Assembly: GCF_029218125.1 (NCBI RefSeq)
Contig: NZ_JARFXX010000010.1
Location: 23,349-87,348, forward strand
From: Oscillibacter faecalis_A
GTDB lineage: Bacteria; Bacillota; Clostridia; Oscillospirales; Oscillospiraceae
DNA length: 64,000 bases
Reading direction: 5' to 3'
In this document: one piece after another, positions 33,293-41,693 of the stretch
How the letters are laid out: each line of letters starts with the position of its first letter
Position numbering within the stretch: the first letter of the stretch is position 1
Position numbers and translations under genes: made by a program
The notes under the pieces: generated by a model
What the model saw: only the letters and a program-made list of their open reading frames with translations
What the model was told of the DNA's origin: nothing
Databases searched by the model: none

Positions 33293-33298
33293 AATTTT

Positions 33299-33327
33299 AT
33301 GATAGCAGTTCCCCGCCGTCTTTGCAA
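33299..33327 (-). promoter_or_regulatory. Promoter of the MATE leader
   Basis: On the minus strand TTGCAA (33322-33327), 17-base spacer, TATCAT (33299-33304). The predicted start lies only a few bases before the leader hairpin. Confidence 0.7.
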
Positions 33328-33361
33328 AGGCATTTTTTCACAAATTTACTGCAGAAAAAAT

Positions 33362-33390
33362 TTGACGTTTTCAAGCAGGCCGTGTAAAAT
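33362..33390 (+). promoter_or_regulatory. Promoter of the thioesterase gene
   Basis: TTGACG (33362-33367), 17-base spacer, TAAAAT (33385-33390); near-consensus, 36 bases before the start codon. It is divergent from the MATE promoter. Confidence 0.8.
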
Positions 33391-33426
33391 CGACTTTGAA
33401 TTTTAAATTTATAAGGAGTTTTTTCT

Positions 33427-33840
33427 ATGGATCTTCAGAAGGCTTTGGAATATCGCAATTCCCGCAATCTTTTCTGCAAGCAGTTGGGCATCACCGTGAC
33501 GGAGCTGTCTCTCGGCTACGCCAAGACGGTAAAGGAGGTCACGGCCGAGGATGTAAATCCCATCGGCGTAGCCCACGGCGGCCTTTACTTCACCATGGCG
33601 GACGCTGCCGCCGGTTCCGCCATGGCCTCTTACGGACACAAGGCCGTGACCCTCAACGCGCAGTACAGCTTCTTCCGCTCCGCCAAGCCGGGAGATACGC
33701 TGACTGCCGAGGCGCGGGAGGTCAAGCATGGTGGGACTGTCTGCGTTTATGATATTGCGATTCACGATCAAAACGGTGTCTGCGTGGGAACCGGCACGTT
33801 TACATTCTTCGATTTGAAGGAACCGTTGAATATTGAATAA
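33427..33840 (+). CDS. PaaI-type hotdog-fold acyl-CoA thioesterase
   Basis: A 137-residue single hotdog domain. NPIGVAHGGLYFTMADAAAG is the active-site stretch of the PaaI/4HBT family (catalytic Asp expected in MADAA), and YSFFRSAKPGDTLTAEAR is the second conserved strand pair. It should hydrolyse a small or aromatic acyl-CoA in the cytoplasm; the exact substrate is not visible. TAAGGAG precedes the ATG, and the gene is bounded by its own promoter and terminator. Confidence 0.88.
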   Translation: MDLQKALEYRNSRNLFCKQLGITVTELSLGYAKTVKEVTAEDVNPIGVAHGGLYFTMADAAAGSAMASYGHKAVTLNAQYSFFRSAKPGDTLTAEAREVKHGGTVCVYDIAIHDQNGVCVGTGTFTFFDLKEPLNIE

Positions 33841-33874
33841 AAAAGAGCTCCGAACAGTTGTTCGGAGCTCTTTT
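33841..33874. terminator. Bidirectional terminator between thioesterase and glnS
   Basis: Perfect stem AAAAGAGCTCCGAACA / TGTTCGGAGCTCTTTT with a T run on either strand, directly after the thioesterase stop. Confidence 0.9.
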
Positions 33875-33878
33875 TTAT

Positions 33879-35609
33879 TTACTTTTTGAAGCTCTCCTTC
33901 AGGCTGACGCTGCGGTTGAACACCGGATGGCCCGCCTTGGTATCCTTGTTATCCAGGCAGAAGTAGCCCAGACGCATGAACTGGTAGCCGGGAGCCGTCT
34001 TTCCGCCCTCGTGGCTTTCGGCGTAGCGGTCTGCGGCGGCGGCCAGACCAGCTTCCACTTTGCAGTCCGTCAGGACCTCAAGAGAGCCGGGATTCAGGCA
34101 GTCGATGAAGTCCTTATCGGCAGCGTCGGGGTTGGCGTCGGTGAACAGATTATCATAGAGGCGGACCTCGGCGTTCACCGCCGTGGCGGCATCCACCCAA
34201 TGAATCGTTGCACCCTTGACCTTCCGGCCATCGGCGGGGTCGCCGCCCCGGCTCTCCGGGTCATACTCGGCAGCAATCTCGGTCACATTGCCGTTTTCGT
34301 CCGTTTCGTAGCCAACGCACTTGATCAGATACGCGCCCTTCAAGCGGCACTCCGGGCCGTTGGGGGTCAGACGCTTGTACTTGGGGATCGGCTCAGCCAT
34401 AAAGTCATCGGCCTCGATCCACAGACTGCCAGAGAAGGGTACCTGACGGGTACCGGCGGAGGGGTCCAGCGGATTATTCTCCACTGTGACGGTCTCCGTC
34501 TTTCCGGCGGGATAGTTGGTGATGGTCAGCTTGATGGGCCGCAGAACAGCCATCACCCGCTGGGCGGTCTCGTTCAGGTCCTCCCGCAGACAGTGCTCCA
34601 AAAATCCGTACTCCACTACGTTTGTAGACTTGGCAACGCCGATGCGCTCACAGAAATTACGGATGGACCTTGCGGTATAGCCCCGGCGGCGCAGACCGCA
34701 GAGGGTGGGCATCCGGGGATCGTCCCAGCCGGAGACCCGGCCCTCCTCCACCAGACGCCGCAGCTTGCGCTTGCTCATGACCGTGTGGTCAATGCCAAGG
34801 CGGGCAAACTCGATCTGCCGGGGATGCGCGGGCAGGTCGCAGTGCTCGATGACCCAGTTATAAAGTGGCCGGTGTGCCTCAAATTCCAGAGAGCACAGGC
34901 TGTGGGTAATGCCCTCCAGCGCGTCCTGAATGGGATGGGCGAAGTCATACATGGGATAGATGCACCACTTGTCCCCCTGACGGTGATGGTGCATATGGTT
35001 GATACGGTAGATCACGGGATCGCGCATATTGAAATTGCCGGAGGTCAGGTCGATCTTGGCCCGCAGCGTCATGGTGCCATTGGGGAACTCCCCCGCCCGC
35101 ATCCGGGCAAAGAGATCGAGACTCTCCTCAATAGGCCGGTCTCGATAGGGAGAGGTCGCCGGTACGCCGATGTCGCCCCGGTGGGCACGGAACTCCTCGG
35201 GAGACAGCTCACACACATAGGCCAATCCCTTTTTGATAAGGCCCACCGCCTGACGGTAATCCTCCTCAAAATAGTCGGAGCCGTAGAAGAAGCGGTCACC
35301 CCAGTCGAAGCCAAGCCAGTGGATATCCTCCTTGATGGCCTCCACAAACTCCTCGTCCTCTTTGGTGGGGTTGGTGTCATCCATCCGCAGGTTGCACAAC
35401 CCGCCGAACTTTTCAGCCGTGCCGAAGTCGATGGTCAGCGCCTTGCAGTGTCCGATATGCAGATAGCCGTTGGGCTCCGGTGGAAAACGTGTATGCACGG
35501 TCATGCCCTCAAACTGTCCGCCGGGTGCAATGTCCTCCTCAATAAAAGCATGGATGAAGTTGCGGCTTTCGGGGGCCTCCGCCGCCGTGGTCTTGATCTC
35601 GTCAGCCAT
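33879..35609 (-). CDS. glnS: Glutaminyl-tRNA synthetase
   Basis: Class I synthetase that charges tRNA-Gln directly, 576 residues. PPEPNGYLHIGHCKAL holds the HIGH motif and DHTVMSKRKL the KMSKS equivalent. The glutamine-specific rather than glutamate-specific type is shown by the RMDDTNPTKEDEEFV segment and the two-lobed C-terminal anticodon domain (after about residue 340). The frame extends to 35678, but the ATG at 35609 (MADEIKTTAAEA) follows AGGAAGGA. Presence of GlnRS means the organism need not rely only on the GatCAB route for Gln-tRNA. A tRNA-Gln gene lies at 59270 in this window. Confidence 0.96.
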   Translation of the reverse strand: MADEIKTTAAEAPESRNFIHAFIEEDIAPGGQFEGMTVHTRFPPEPNGYLHIGHCKALTIDFGTAEKFGGLCNLRMDDTNPTKEDEEFVEAIKEDIHWLGFDWGDRFFYGSDYFEEDYRQAVGLIKKGLAYVCELSPEEFRAHRGDIGVPATSPYRDRPIEESLDLFARMRAGEFPNGTMTLRAKIDLTSGNFNMRDPVIYRINHMHHHRQGDKWCIYPMYDFAHPIQDALEGITHSLCSLEFEAHRPLYNWVIEHCDLPAHPRQIEFARLGIDHTVMSKRKLRRLVEEGRVSGWDDPRMPTLCGLRRRGYTARSIRNFCERIGVAKSTNVVEYGFLEHCLREDLNETAQRVMAVLRPIKLTITNYPAGKTETVTVENNPLDPSAGTRQVPFSGSLWIEADDFMAEPIPKYKRLTPNGPECRLKGAYLIKCVGYETDENGNVTEIAAEYDPESRGGDPADGRKVKGATIHWVDAATAVNAEVRLYDNLFTDANPDAADKDFIDCLNPGSLEVLTDCKVEAGLAAAADRYAESHEGGKTAPGYQFMRLGYFCLDNKDTKAGHPVFNRSVSLKESFKK

Positions 35610-35728
35610 TGCTGTCAGTCCTTCCTGAAAAAATCTATCATAAATTGGCATTATACAGAAGCTATGGAGAAAATGCAAGGAAAATCCGGTGTTTTCAGCT
35701 GAAACGCCGAAAAATCAGGGGGCAGTTG

Positions 35729-36367
35729 TCAGTTTGCTTCCTCCCGGGGGCCCGGCAGAAACTCCTCCCCTGCCGCTGTCATGGTCAGACTCCCGGCGGA
35801 AAGCTCCGTCAGCCGCGCCTGAAATTTCTCAGCCGTTCCCGCGGGAAACGCGGCCTTCAGCGTAATGTCCGCGCCGTATTCCGCGTCCCTGACTACGCCG
35901 CCCATAGCCGCGATCTCCAGCTTCAGCCGCTCCAGCAGCGAATAGGTGCACGGAACGTCCCAAAGCGTCCACAGGCCCATACGGGCGATTCCCGCCGCAA
36001 GCAGCCCATCGGACGCTCCCTTGGTATAAGCTCTGGTTAGTCCGCCTGCCCCCAGCAGCACACCGCCGAAATACCGGGTCACGATGCAGCAGACGTTCCA
36101 GACCTCCTTCCGCTGGAATACATTCAGCATGGGCTGTCCGGCCGTACCCTGCGGTTCCCCGTCATCCGAGTAACGGACTACGCCGCCATCCCGCAGAAGA
36201 TAGCACCAGCAGTTATGCCGCGCGTCATAGTATTTCTTTTTCGTTTCCTCAATGCGGGCGCGGGCCTCCGCCTCCGTCTCCACCTTGTAAAGATGGGTAA
36301 TAAACCGGGATCGCTTTTCCGTAAACTCGCTTTCCGCGTCCTGAAATGGAACGATATACTCTGTCAT
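35729..36367 (-). CDS. YigZ/IMPACT-family protein
   Basis: A 212-residue protein with the IMPACT N-terminal domain: KRSRFITHLYKV, then DARHNCWCYLL and RYSDDGEPQGTAGQPML, then RYFGGVLLGAGGLTRAY. A small ferredoxin-like C-terminal domain (DUF1949) follows. Bacterial members are implicated in translation-related control, but the reaction is unknown. The ATG overlaps the hflX TGA (ATGA), so the two are translationally coupled. The in-frame extension to 36439 lies inside hflX and is ignored. Confidence 0.9.
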   Translation of the reverse strand: MTEYIVPFQDAESEFTEKRSRFITHLYKVETEAEARARIEETKKKYYDARHNCWCYLLRDGGVVRYSDDGEPQGTAGQPMLNVFQRKEVWNVCCIVTRYFGGVLLGAGGLTRAYTKGASDGLLAAGIARMGLWTLWDVPCTYSLLERLKLEIAAMGGVVRDAEYGADITLKAAFPAGTAEKFQARLTELSAGSLTMTAAGEEFLPGPREEAN

Positions 36368-37662
36368 TCCCAATCCTCTTTCGGCGGCTCCCAGTCCGGG
36401 GTATAGTCCGCGATCTGCCCCAGCACCCGGGGCGGACACACCGCCGTGACATCAATGGTCTCGCCGTACTCTACGTTTTCAACCTTCGCGTCCCGGTACA
36501 GCATATCCAAAAGTCCGCCCTTGTCATAGGGCAGATGAATACGCACCCGTCGGGTCCCCTTGTCCAGCCGTTGGTCGATCATTTCCAGCAGACGGTCCAC
36601 GCCCTCCCCCGTCCGGGCAGAAATAGCGCAGATATCCGTGCCGTGGGGTCGGAGGTCTCCGGCCTCCACGCAGTCACACTTATTGAATACGTCAATGCGC
36701 GGAAGGTCGCTGGCCCCCAGCTCCACGATCAGATTTTCCACCACCTCGGCCTGATGCTGCCATTCGGGGTTGGAGACATCAATCACATGGAGCAGCAAAT
36801 CGGCATATTCCAGTTCCTCCAGTGTTGCCTTGAACGCCTCCACCAGCTGATGGGGCAGCTTGCGGATAAAGCCCACCGTGTCGGAGATGACTACATCCAG
36901 CGTATCGCTGACCGTCAGCAGGCGGCTGGTGGTATCCAGCGTGTCGAACAGCCGGTTATTGGCCGGGATACCGGCCCCGGTCAGATGATTGAGCAGCGTG
37001 GATTTTCCGGCGTTGGTATAGCCCACAATAGCCACTACGGGAATCTCATTTTTCCGCCGCTGCTGACGCTGGGTGGCACGGACACGGCGCACCTCCTCCA
37101 AATCGGCGCGGATTTTGTCGATTTTCTTATTGATGAGGCGGCGGTCCGTTTCCAACTGGGTCTCGCCGGGACCCTTGGAGCCGATGGGGCCCTTTCCGCT
37201 GGTGCCGCCCTGCCGCTCCAGATGGCTCCACATTCCGATAAGCCGGGGCAGCAGATAGCGGTACTGCGCCAACTCCACCTGCAAACGGCCCTCCTTGGTT
37301 TTGGCCCGCTGGGCGAAAATATCCAGAATCAGCCCGCAGCGATCCAAAACCTGCACGCCCAATAGCTCTGTCAGCACCCGCTGCTGAGAGGGGGACAGAT
37401 CGTTATCGAAGATCACCATGTCCGCCCCGGTATTTTCGCAGTAGAGCTGCACCTCCGCCACCTTGCCCTCGCCGATAAACGTCCTCGGGTCCGGGGTCGG
37501 CCGGTTCTGCAGCACGATGCCGACAGCCTCCCCTCCGGCAGTCTCCACCAGAGCGGACAGCTCCTCCATGCTCTCGTCCGTGGCGCTGTCCTCCTTCAGA
37601 ACCGGAGAATTCAGGCCCACTAAAACAACCTTATCACGAATTTCATCCTTTTTCGGTAACAA
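36364..37662 (-). CDS. hflX: GTPase HflX
   Basis: Ribosome-associated GTPase that splits stalled or hibernating 70S ribosomes. The HflX N-terminal domain (RPTPDPRTFIGEGK) is followed by the KGPGETQLETDRRL linker, then the G domain with GYTNAGKST (G1), DTVGFIRKLPH (G3) and FNKCD (G4). TTG at 37662 lies at the right distance from AGGAGAGG; the ORF could open at 37719 but without a ribosome binding site. The product would be 432 residues, the family size. It overlaps yigZ at its 3' end. Confidence 0.92.
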   Translation of the reverse strand: MLPKKDEIRDKVVLVGLNSPVLKEDSATDESMEELSALVETAGGEAVGIVLQNRPTPDPRTFIGEGKVAEVQLYCENTGADMVIFDNDLSPSQQRVLTELLGVQVLDRCGLILDIFAQRAKTKEGRLQVELAQYRYLLPRLIGMWSHLERQGGTSGKGPIGSKGPGETQLETDRRLINKKIDKIRADLEEVRRVRATQRQQRRKNEIPVVAIVGYTNAGKSTLLNHLTGAGIPANNRLFDTLDTTSRLLTVSDTLDVVISDTVGFIRKLPHQLVEAFKATLEELEYADLLLHVIDVSNPEWQHQAEVVENLIVELGASDLPRIDVFNKCDCVEAGDLRPHGTDICAISARTGEGVDRLLEMIDQRLDKGTRRVRIHLPYDKGGLLDMLYRDAKVENVEYGETIDVTAVCPPRVLGQIADYTPDWEPPKEDWE

Positions 37663-37720
37663 AGGCACCTCTCCTTTTTTGTCATGTGTCCAGTATATCC
37701 GTTTCCCGGGAAAATGCAAT

Positions 37721-37754
37721 AAAAAATGAGGGTCCGCCGACGCAGACCCTCACT
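37721..37754 (-). terminator. Terminator after rpmE
   Basis: Stem TGAGGGTC / GACCCTCA followed on the minus strand by ATTTTTTA, 23 bases after the rpmE stop. Confidence 0.85.
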
Positions 37755-37776
37755 GATGTGACGAAGTGTATGGAGC

Positions 37777-37980
37777 TTACTTGTCCAGACCGAACTTCTT
37801 GTTGAACTTGGCCACACGTCCGCCGGTATCGACCAGCTTCTGCTTGCCAGTGAAGAAGGGGTGACACTTCGAGCAGACTTCCACCTTGATATCACTCTTG
37901 GTAGAACCTGTCTCAATCACATTACCGCAGGCGCAAGTAATCGTAGTCTGCTGATAATTGGGATGGATTCCTTCCTTCAT
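37777..37980 (-). CDS. rpmE: Large ribosomal subunit protein L31
   Basis: A 67-residue ribosomal protein with the starting MKEGIHPNYQQTTITCACGN and CSKCHPFFTGKQKLVDTGGRV. The CxC plus CxxC cysteines make it the zinc-containing (C+) type, not the zinc-free paralogue induced under zinc limitation. It is a single-gene unit with a promoter (38049-38077) and a short leader stem (TTGCAG/CTGCAA). Confidence 0.97.
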   Translation of the reverse strand: MKEGIHPNYQQTTITCACGNVIETGSTKSDIKVEVCSKCHPFFTGKQKLVDTGGRVAKFNKKFGLDK

Positions 37981-38048
37981 TGCTCTCGTTCACCTCTTTC
38001 TGGTACAAAACTACCCTTGCAGAGCTTTCACCCTGCAAAAGCCAAATT

Positions 38049-38077
38049 ATCGTACCATATATTCTTTCGGATTGCAA
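38049..38077 (-). promoter_or_regulatory. Promoter of rpmE
   Basis: On the minus strand TTGCAA (38072-38077), 17-base spacer, TACGAT (38049-38054), about 70 bases before the start codon. Confidence 0.65.
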
Positions 38078-38120
38078 GCAATTTTTCATATTTTTTATTT
38101 TTTTACGCCCTTCAGGCCGC

Positions 38121-41100
38121 TCAGGAGACCTCCACCGCCCTGCCGACGCTCAAAAAGTACAAAACCCGCCGCGTCACCGGCCGTTCAAGGACCCGTTCCA
38201 GTGCCAGCGTGTAGGCCGAAAGCTGGCCCCGGTACAGCTCTGCCCGTTCGGTCAGCTCCTCCTCCGTGAACACACGATCGGTCTTAAAATCCACCACCGT
38301 GAGTCCATCGGGCGTCTCAAACCAGCAGTCCACCACGCCCTGAAGCAGAATTTCATCACCGCCGACGGACATTCCGTCATAATCCCGGGCATCCATTAAA
38401 ACCGTGAAGCGGTATTCGCGCTCCATTGCCGCGACCCTACGCATTTCCTCCGCCAGCGGGGATGACAAAAACCGCTCAAGCGCACGGATGTCCACTGCCG
38501 CCGCCTGCTCCGGCGTCAGCTTAGCCCGCAGCCGCAGCGCCGCCACCTGCTCCGGCACGTTCGGGTTCCTCAAATCAAGATATTGCAGCACCAGATGCGT
38601 GGCGGTTCCCCGCTCCGCCGGGGTGAGGCCCCGATCCTGCTGCCGGAATTTCGGCTGCGTCAGCGGGCGGATATAGGGCGTATGCAGCGCGTCCTCCGCG
38701 ATTTCTTCGTCCAGCGCACGGCCCTTTAGCTGCGTGGCGGTCAGCTTGGCCGGAAGCTGCGTTTCCCGCTGATAGGGATAGCGGTAGTTCAGCACTGCCG
38801 GGTCAAATTCCGTATGTCCCGAGGCGTTTTCTGCCTGAAGCATCTCTTTTTTAGGTGCTTCACCGTAGTCATTTGCGTCATGGATAAATACTTGCCACGG
38901 ACTCGTATCGCCGGTATACAGGCTTTCGACCTCAACGCCTGCTCTTTCCCGCAGCGGCGCCGCCTCCGGGCGGCACAGCAGCGGCAGCAATATCCAGTCC
39001 CCGAAGCAGCGGCCCTCGGCCACCGCCTCCGGCAGTGCAGGACAGGCCGCGTAGGCCGCCAGCTTTTGCAATCGCTTTTCCGTGTGGTACATGGAAGCCA
39101 CTAAAATCAGCTTTTCCTTGGGCCGGGTCATAGCCACATACAAAACGCGCTGCTCCTCCGCCAGATTTTCCCGCCGGAGCGTTTCCTCCAGCGCCAGCCG
39201 GGCCATGGTCGGATAGCGTATTTTCCGCTTCAAGTCAATGCAGTGCGGCCCTAAGCCCAGCGTTGGGTGCACCAGCACCGGCGTATCAAAATCCTGATTG
39301 GAAAATGAGTGATCCAGATCGCACAAGAATACAATGGGAAACTCCAACCCCTTGGATTTGTGAATGCTCATCATCTGCACACCGCCGCTGCCACCGGTGG
39401 TCTTGACTGCCGGGGCATTTCCGGCGTCCAGCAGCCGCCGCAGTTGGGTAATGAACGCAAACAGGCCGCGGTAGTCGTTGGCCTCAAAATGCTCGGCGTA
39501 GCGGCTCAGAGCCATGAGATTTTCCTGCCGGAGCGCACCGCCCTCCATCGCGCCGAAAATTCCCGGCAGCGCCAAGCGGTCATAGATGTGCCACAGAAGT
39601 TGGCACACGCTGACGTCCATGGCCGTTTCCCGAAGCTGCGTAAGCACCTGTAGGAAATTCTGCGAATCCACTCCCGTGTCCGCCCGCAGCGCATCATAAA
39701 AATCGCCCTCGCGGTCACAACTTCGGATTTCAGCAAGTCGGTCCGGCGTAAATCCGAAAATTGGGGACCGCAGCACGGAAATCAGGGGCACATCCTGCCG
39801 TGGATTGTCGATGATCTCCAGCAGAGATACCGTCACGGAGATTTCCATGGATTGAAAATAATCCCCGCTGTCCTCAAAGGAGCACGGAACGTCCTCCTCT
39901 GCCAACGCCTGTGCAAACACGGCAGAGCGGCTTCCGGGGGAACGCATGAGAATGACAATGTCCTCCGGGCGGCACGGCCGCAGCGTACCCTCCTCCCCGG
40001 TAACGGGATAGCCCTCGTCCAAAAGCTGACGGATACGCCGCGCCGTGAAGCGTGCCTCGGCCAGCAGCTTTTTGACGGGGCGGGTCTCCTCCTCGGAGCG
40101 CTGGTGCGCGGCAATGAGATGGAACTCCGTATCGCAGTCCGTCCGCTCCGGGTAATAAGCCGCTCCAAAGTGAAGCATCTCATCCTCTCCGTATTCCATC
40201 TCACCCATTTCGGTGGAGAGAATGTTGGCAAACACGAAATTCGCTGCGTCCAGAATTTCCTTCCGTGAACGGAAATTCTGAGACAGCAAGATTTTGCGTT
40301 CCTTTCCTTCCTTTGCGGTTTCAGCCGATGCAAAGCGTTTATACTTGTCGAGAAAAATCGTGGGATCTGCCAGCCGGAAGCGGTAAATGCTCTGCTTTAC
40401 ATCGCCAACGGTGAACAGATTCTGACCCTCGCGGGATACAGCCTGGAAAATTGCGTTCTGCACCTCGTTGGTGTCCTGATACTCATCCACCATGATCTCG
40501 CGGTAGCGACCCGCTGTCTGCCGCCCCAGCTCCGTGGGGGCCCCGTCCTCCGAGAGCAGCAGCCGCAGCGCCAAATGCTCCTGATCCGAAAAATCGGCGC
40601 AGTTCATCCGCAGTTTTTCCTGCCGGTAGGCTTCGGAAAAATCAGCGGTCAGCTTCAAAAGTGCCAGCATGGCGGGCGCCATCGCCGCAAGATCCTCCAT
40701 TGCCTCCTGTCCGCTGACGTCCAGCATGGTACCCAACTTCTTCATGGCGCCCTTTGCGCCCTCCCACAGCTTTTTCAGCCGCAGTACTTCGGCATCGTCC
40801 TTCATGCCCTTGGGTGTTGTGAGCCGTGGGAACGTCACCGCCGCAAGGCATTGCCGCGTTTCCTCCCAGCCATTGCTTGTCTCCAGCTCCGCGATGCTCT
40901 CCGCCGCGGCGATGAATTTTTCTCCGTAGCCCCGGTACAGATCATCCTTCTGCGGGTCAAGGGCAAGGGCCGATGCCGCTTTCAGAAGACTCTGGGACCA
41001 GTGGTGCACTTTCCGCCGCACCTGCCGCAGAAGCGCATCCGCGTAAGGTGTCTCGTCAAAATCGCCGGTGCAGGCCGTCCAGGCCGTTCGGTTCCGCTCC

Positions 41101-41693
41101 AGCCATGCCTCCGGGGACGCATGGCTCTGGAGCTTTTCATAGGTCTCCAGCACCAGATTTTCCAGTGCGCTGTCATCCCGGCCGGCCCCCAGCGTATCTG
41201 CCAGCAGCGCCGCTCCGGCGTCCATATTTTCATAAAACGCCTCTAAAACGCGGCCCAGCACCCGCTTTCGCAAAAGCGCGGCATCATTTTCGTCCAGCAC
41301 CCGGAAATCCGGCGTCAGCGTATGCTTTTCTCCGTCCTGTGCCAGCAGATGTGTATTTTCCCGCAGCAGCGCCGTACAAAAGGCGTCCACCGTTTTGATA
41401 TCCGCCTGATACACCCGCAATAGCTGACTGCGAAGGTGCCGGTCCCCCGGCGTTTCCGCCAAGCGGCGGGAAAGCTCCTCTGATATTTTGCTCCGCAGCT
41501 CCGCAGCCGCCGCCTTGGTATATGTAATAATGAGGAAGTCATCCACATGGCAGTGCTCCGCCGTAATATAGCGGAACAGCCGCTCCACCAGCACCTTTGT
41601 CTTTCCGGAGCCGGCGGCGGCAGAGACCAGCAGGCTCCCGCCCCAGTTTTCAACCGCAGCGCTCTGCTGCGGCGTCAGATTCAGCTTTGCCAT
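38121..41693 (-). CDS. addA: ATP-dependent helicase/nuclease subunit A
   Basis: UvrD-type helicase-nuclease, 1190 residues, the A subunit of the AddAB complex that resects double-strand breaks for RecA. Walker A is SAAAGSGKTKVL near residue 25; motif Ia/II regions (ITYTKAAAAEL, MVDEYQDTNEVQ, DVKQSIYRFR) and RVLYVAMTRPKE near the end of the helicase are clear. The C-terminal RecB-like nuclease carries GLTVVDFKTDRV. Its 5' end overlaps addB by 13 bases, so the two subunits are made together. It replaces RecBCD in this lineage. Confidence 0.95.
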   Translation of the reverse strand: MAKLNLTPQQSAAVENWGGSLLVSAAAGSGKTKVLVERLFRYITAEHCHVDDFLIITYTKAAAAELRSKISEELSRRLAETPGDRHLRSQLLRVYQADIKTVDAFCTALLRENTHLLAQDGEKHTLTPDFRVLDENDAALLRKRVLGRVLEAFYENMDAGAALLADTLGAGRDDSALENLVLETYEKLQSHASPEAWLERNRTAWTACTGDFDETPYADALLRQVRRKVHHWSQSLLKAASALALDPQKDDLYRGYGEKFIAAAESIAELETSNGWEETRQCLAAVTFPRLTTPKGMKDDAEVLRLKKLWEGAKGAMKKLGTMLDVSGQEAMEDLAAMAPAMLALLKLTADFSEAYRQEKLRMNCADFSDQEHLALRLLLSEDGAPTELGRQTAGRYREIMVDEYQDTNEVQNAIFQAVSREGQNLFTVGDVKQSIYRFRLADPTIFLDKYKRFASAETAKEGKERKILLSQNFRSRKEILDAANFVFANILSTEMGEMEYGEDEMLHFGAAYYPERTDCDTEFHLIAAHQRSEEETRPVKKLLAEARFTARRIRQLLDEGYPVTGEEGTLRPCRPEDIVILMRSPGSRSAVFAQALAEEDVPCSFEDSGDYFQSMEISVTVSLLEIIDNPRQDVPLISVLRSPIFGFTPDRLAEIRSCDREGDFYDALRADTGVDSQNFLQVLTQLRETAMDVSVCQLLWHIYDRLALPGIFGAMEGGALRQENLMALSRYAEHFEANDYRGLFAFITQLRRLLDAGNAPAVKTTGGSGGVQMMSIHKSKGLEFPIVFLCDLDHSFSNQDFDTPVLVHPTLGLGPHCIDLKRKIRYPTMARLALEETLRRENLAEEQRVLYVAMTRPKEKLILVASMYHTEKRLQKLAAYAACPALPEAVAEGRCFGDWILLPLLCRPEAAPLRERAGVEVESLYTGDTSPWQVFIHDANDYGEAPKKEMLQAENASGHTEFDPAVLNYRYPYQRETQLPAKLTATQLKGRALDEEIAEDALHTPYIRPLTQPKFRQQDRGLTPAERGTATHLVLQYLDLRNPNVPEQVAALRLRAKLTPEQAAAVDIRALERFLSSPLAEEMRRVAAMEREYRFTVLMDARDYDGMSVGGDEILLQGVVDCWFETPDGLTVVDFKTDRVFTEEELTERAELYRGQLSAYTLALERVLERPVTRRVLYFLSVGRAVEVS

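Noticed and set aside
33858..35702. Plus-strand frame of 614 codons opposite glnS
   Set aside because: Antisense shadow of glnS, whose HIGH and KMSKS motifs are intact.
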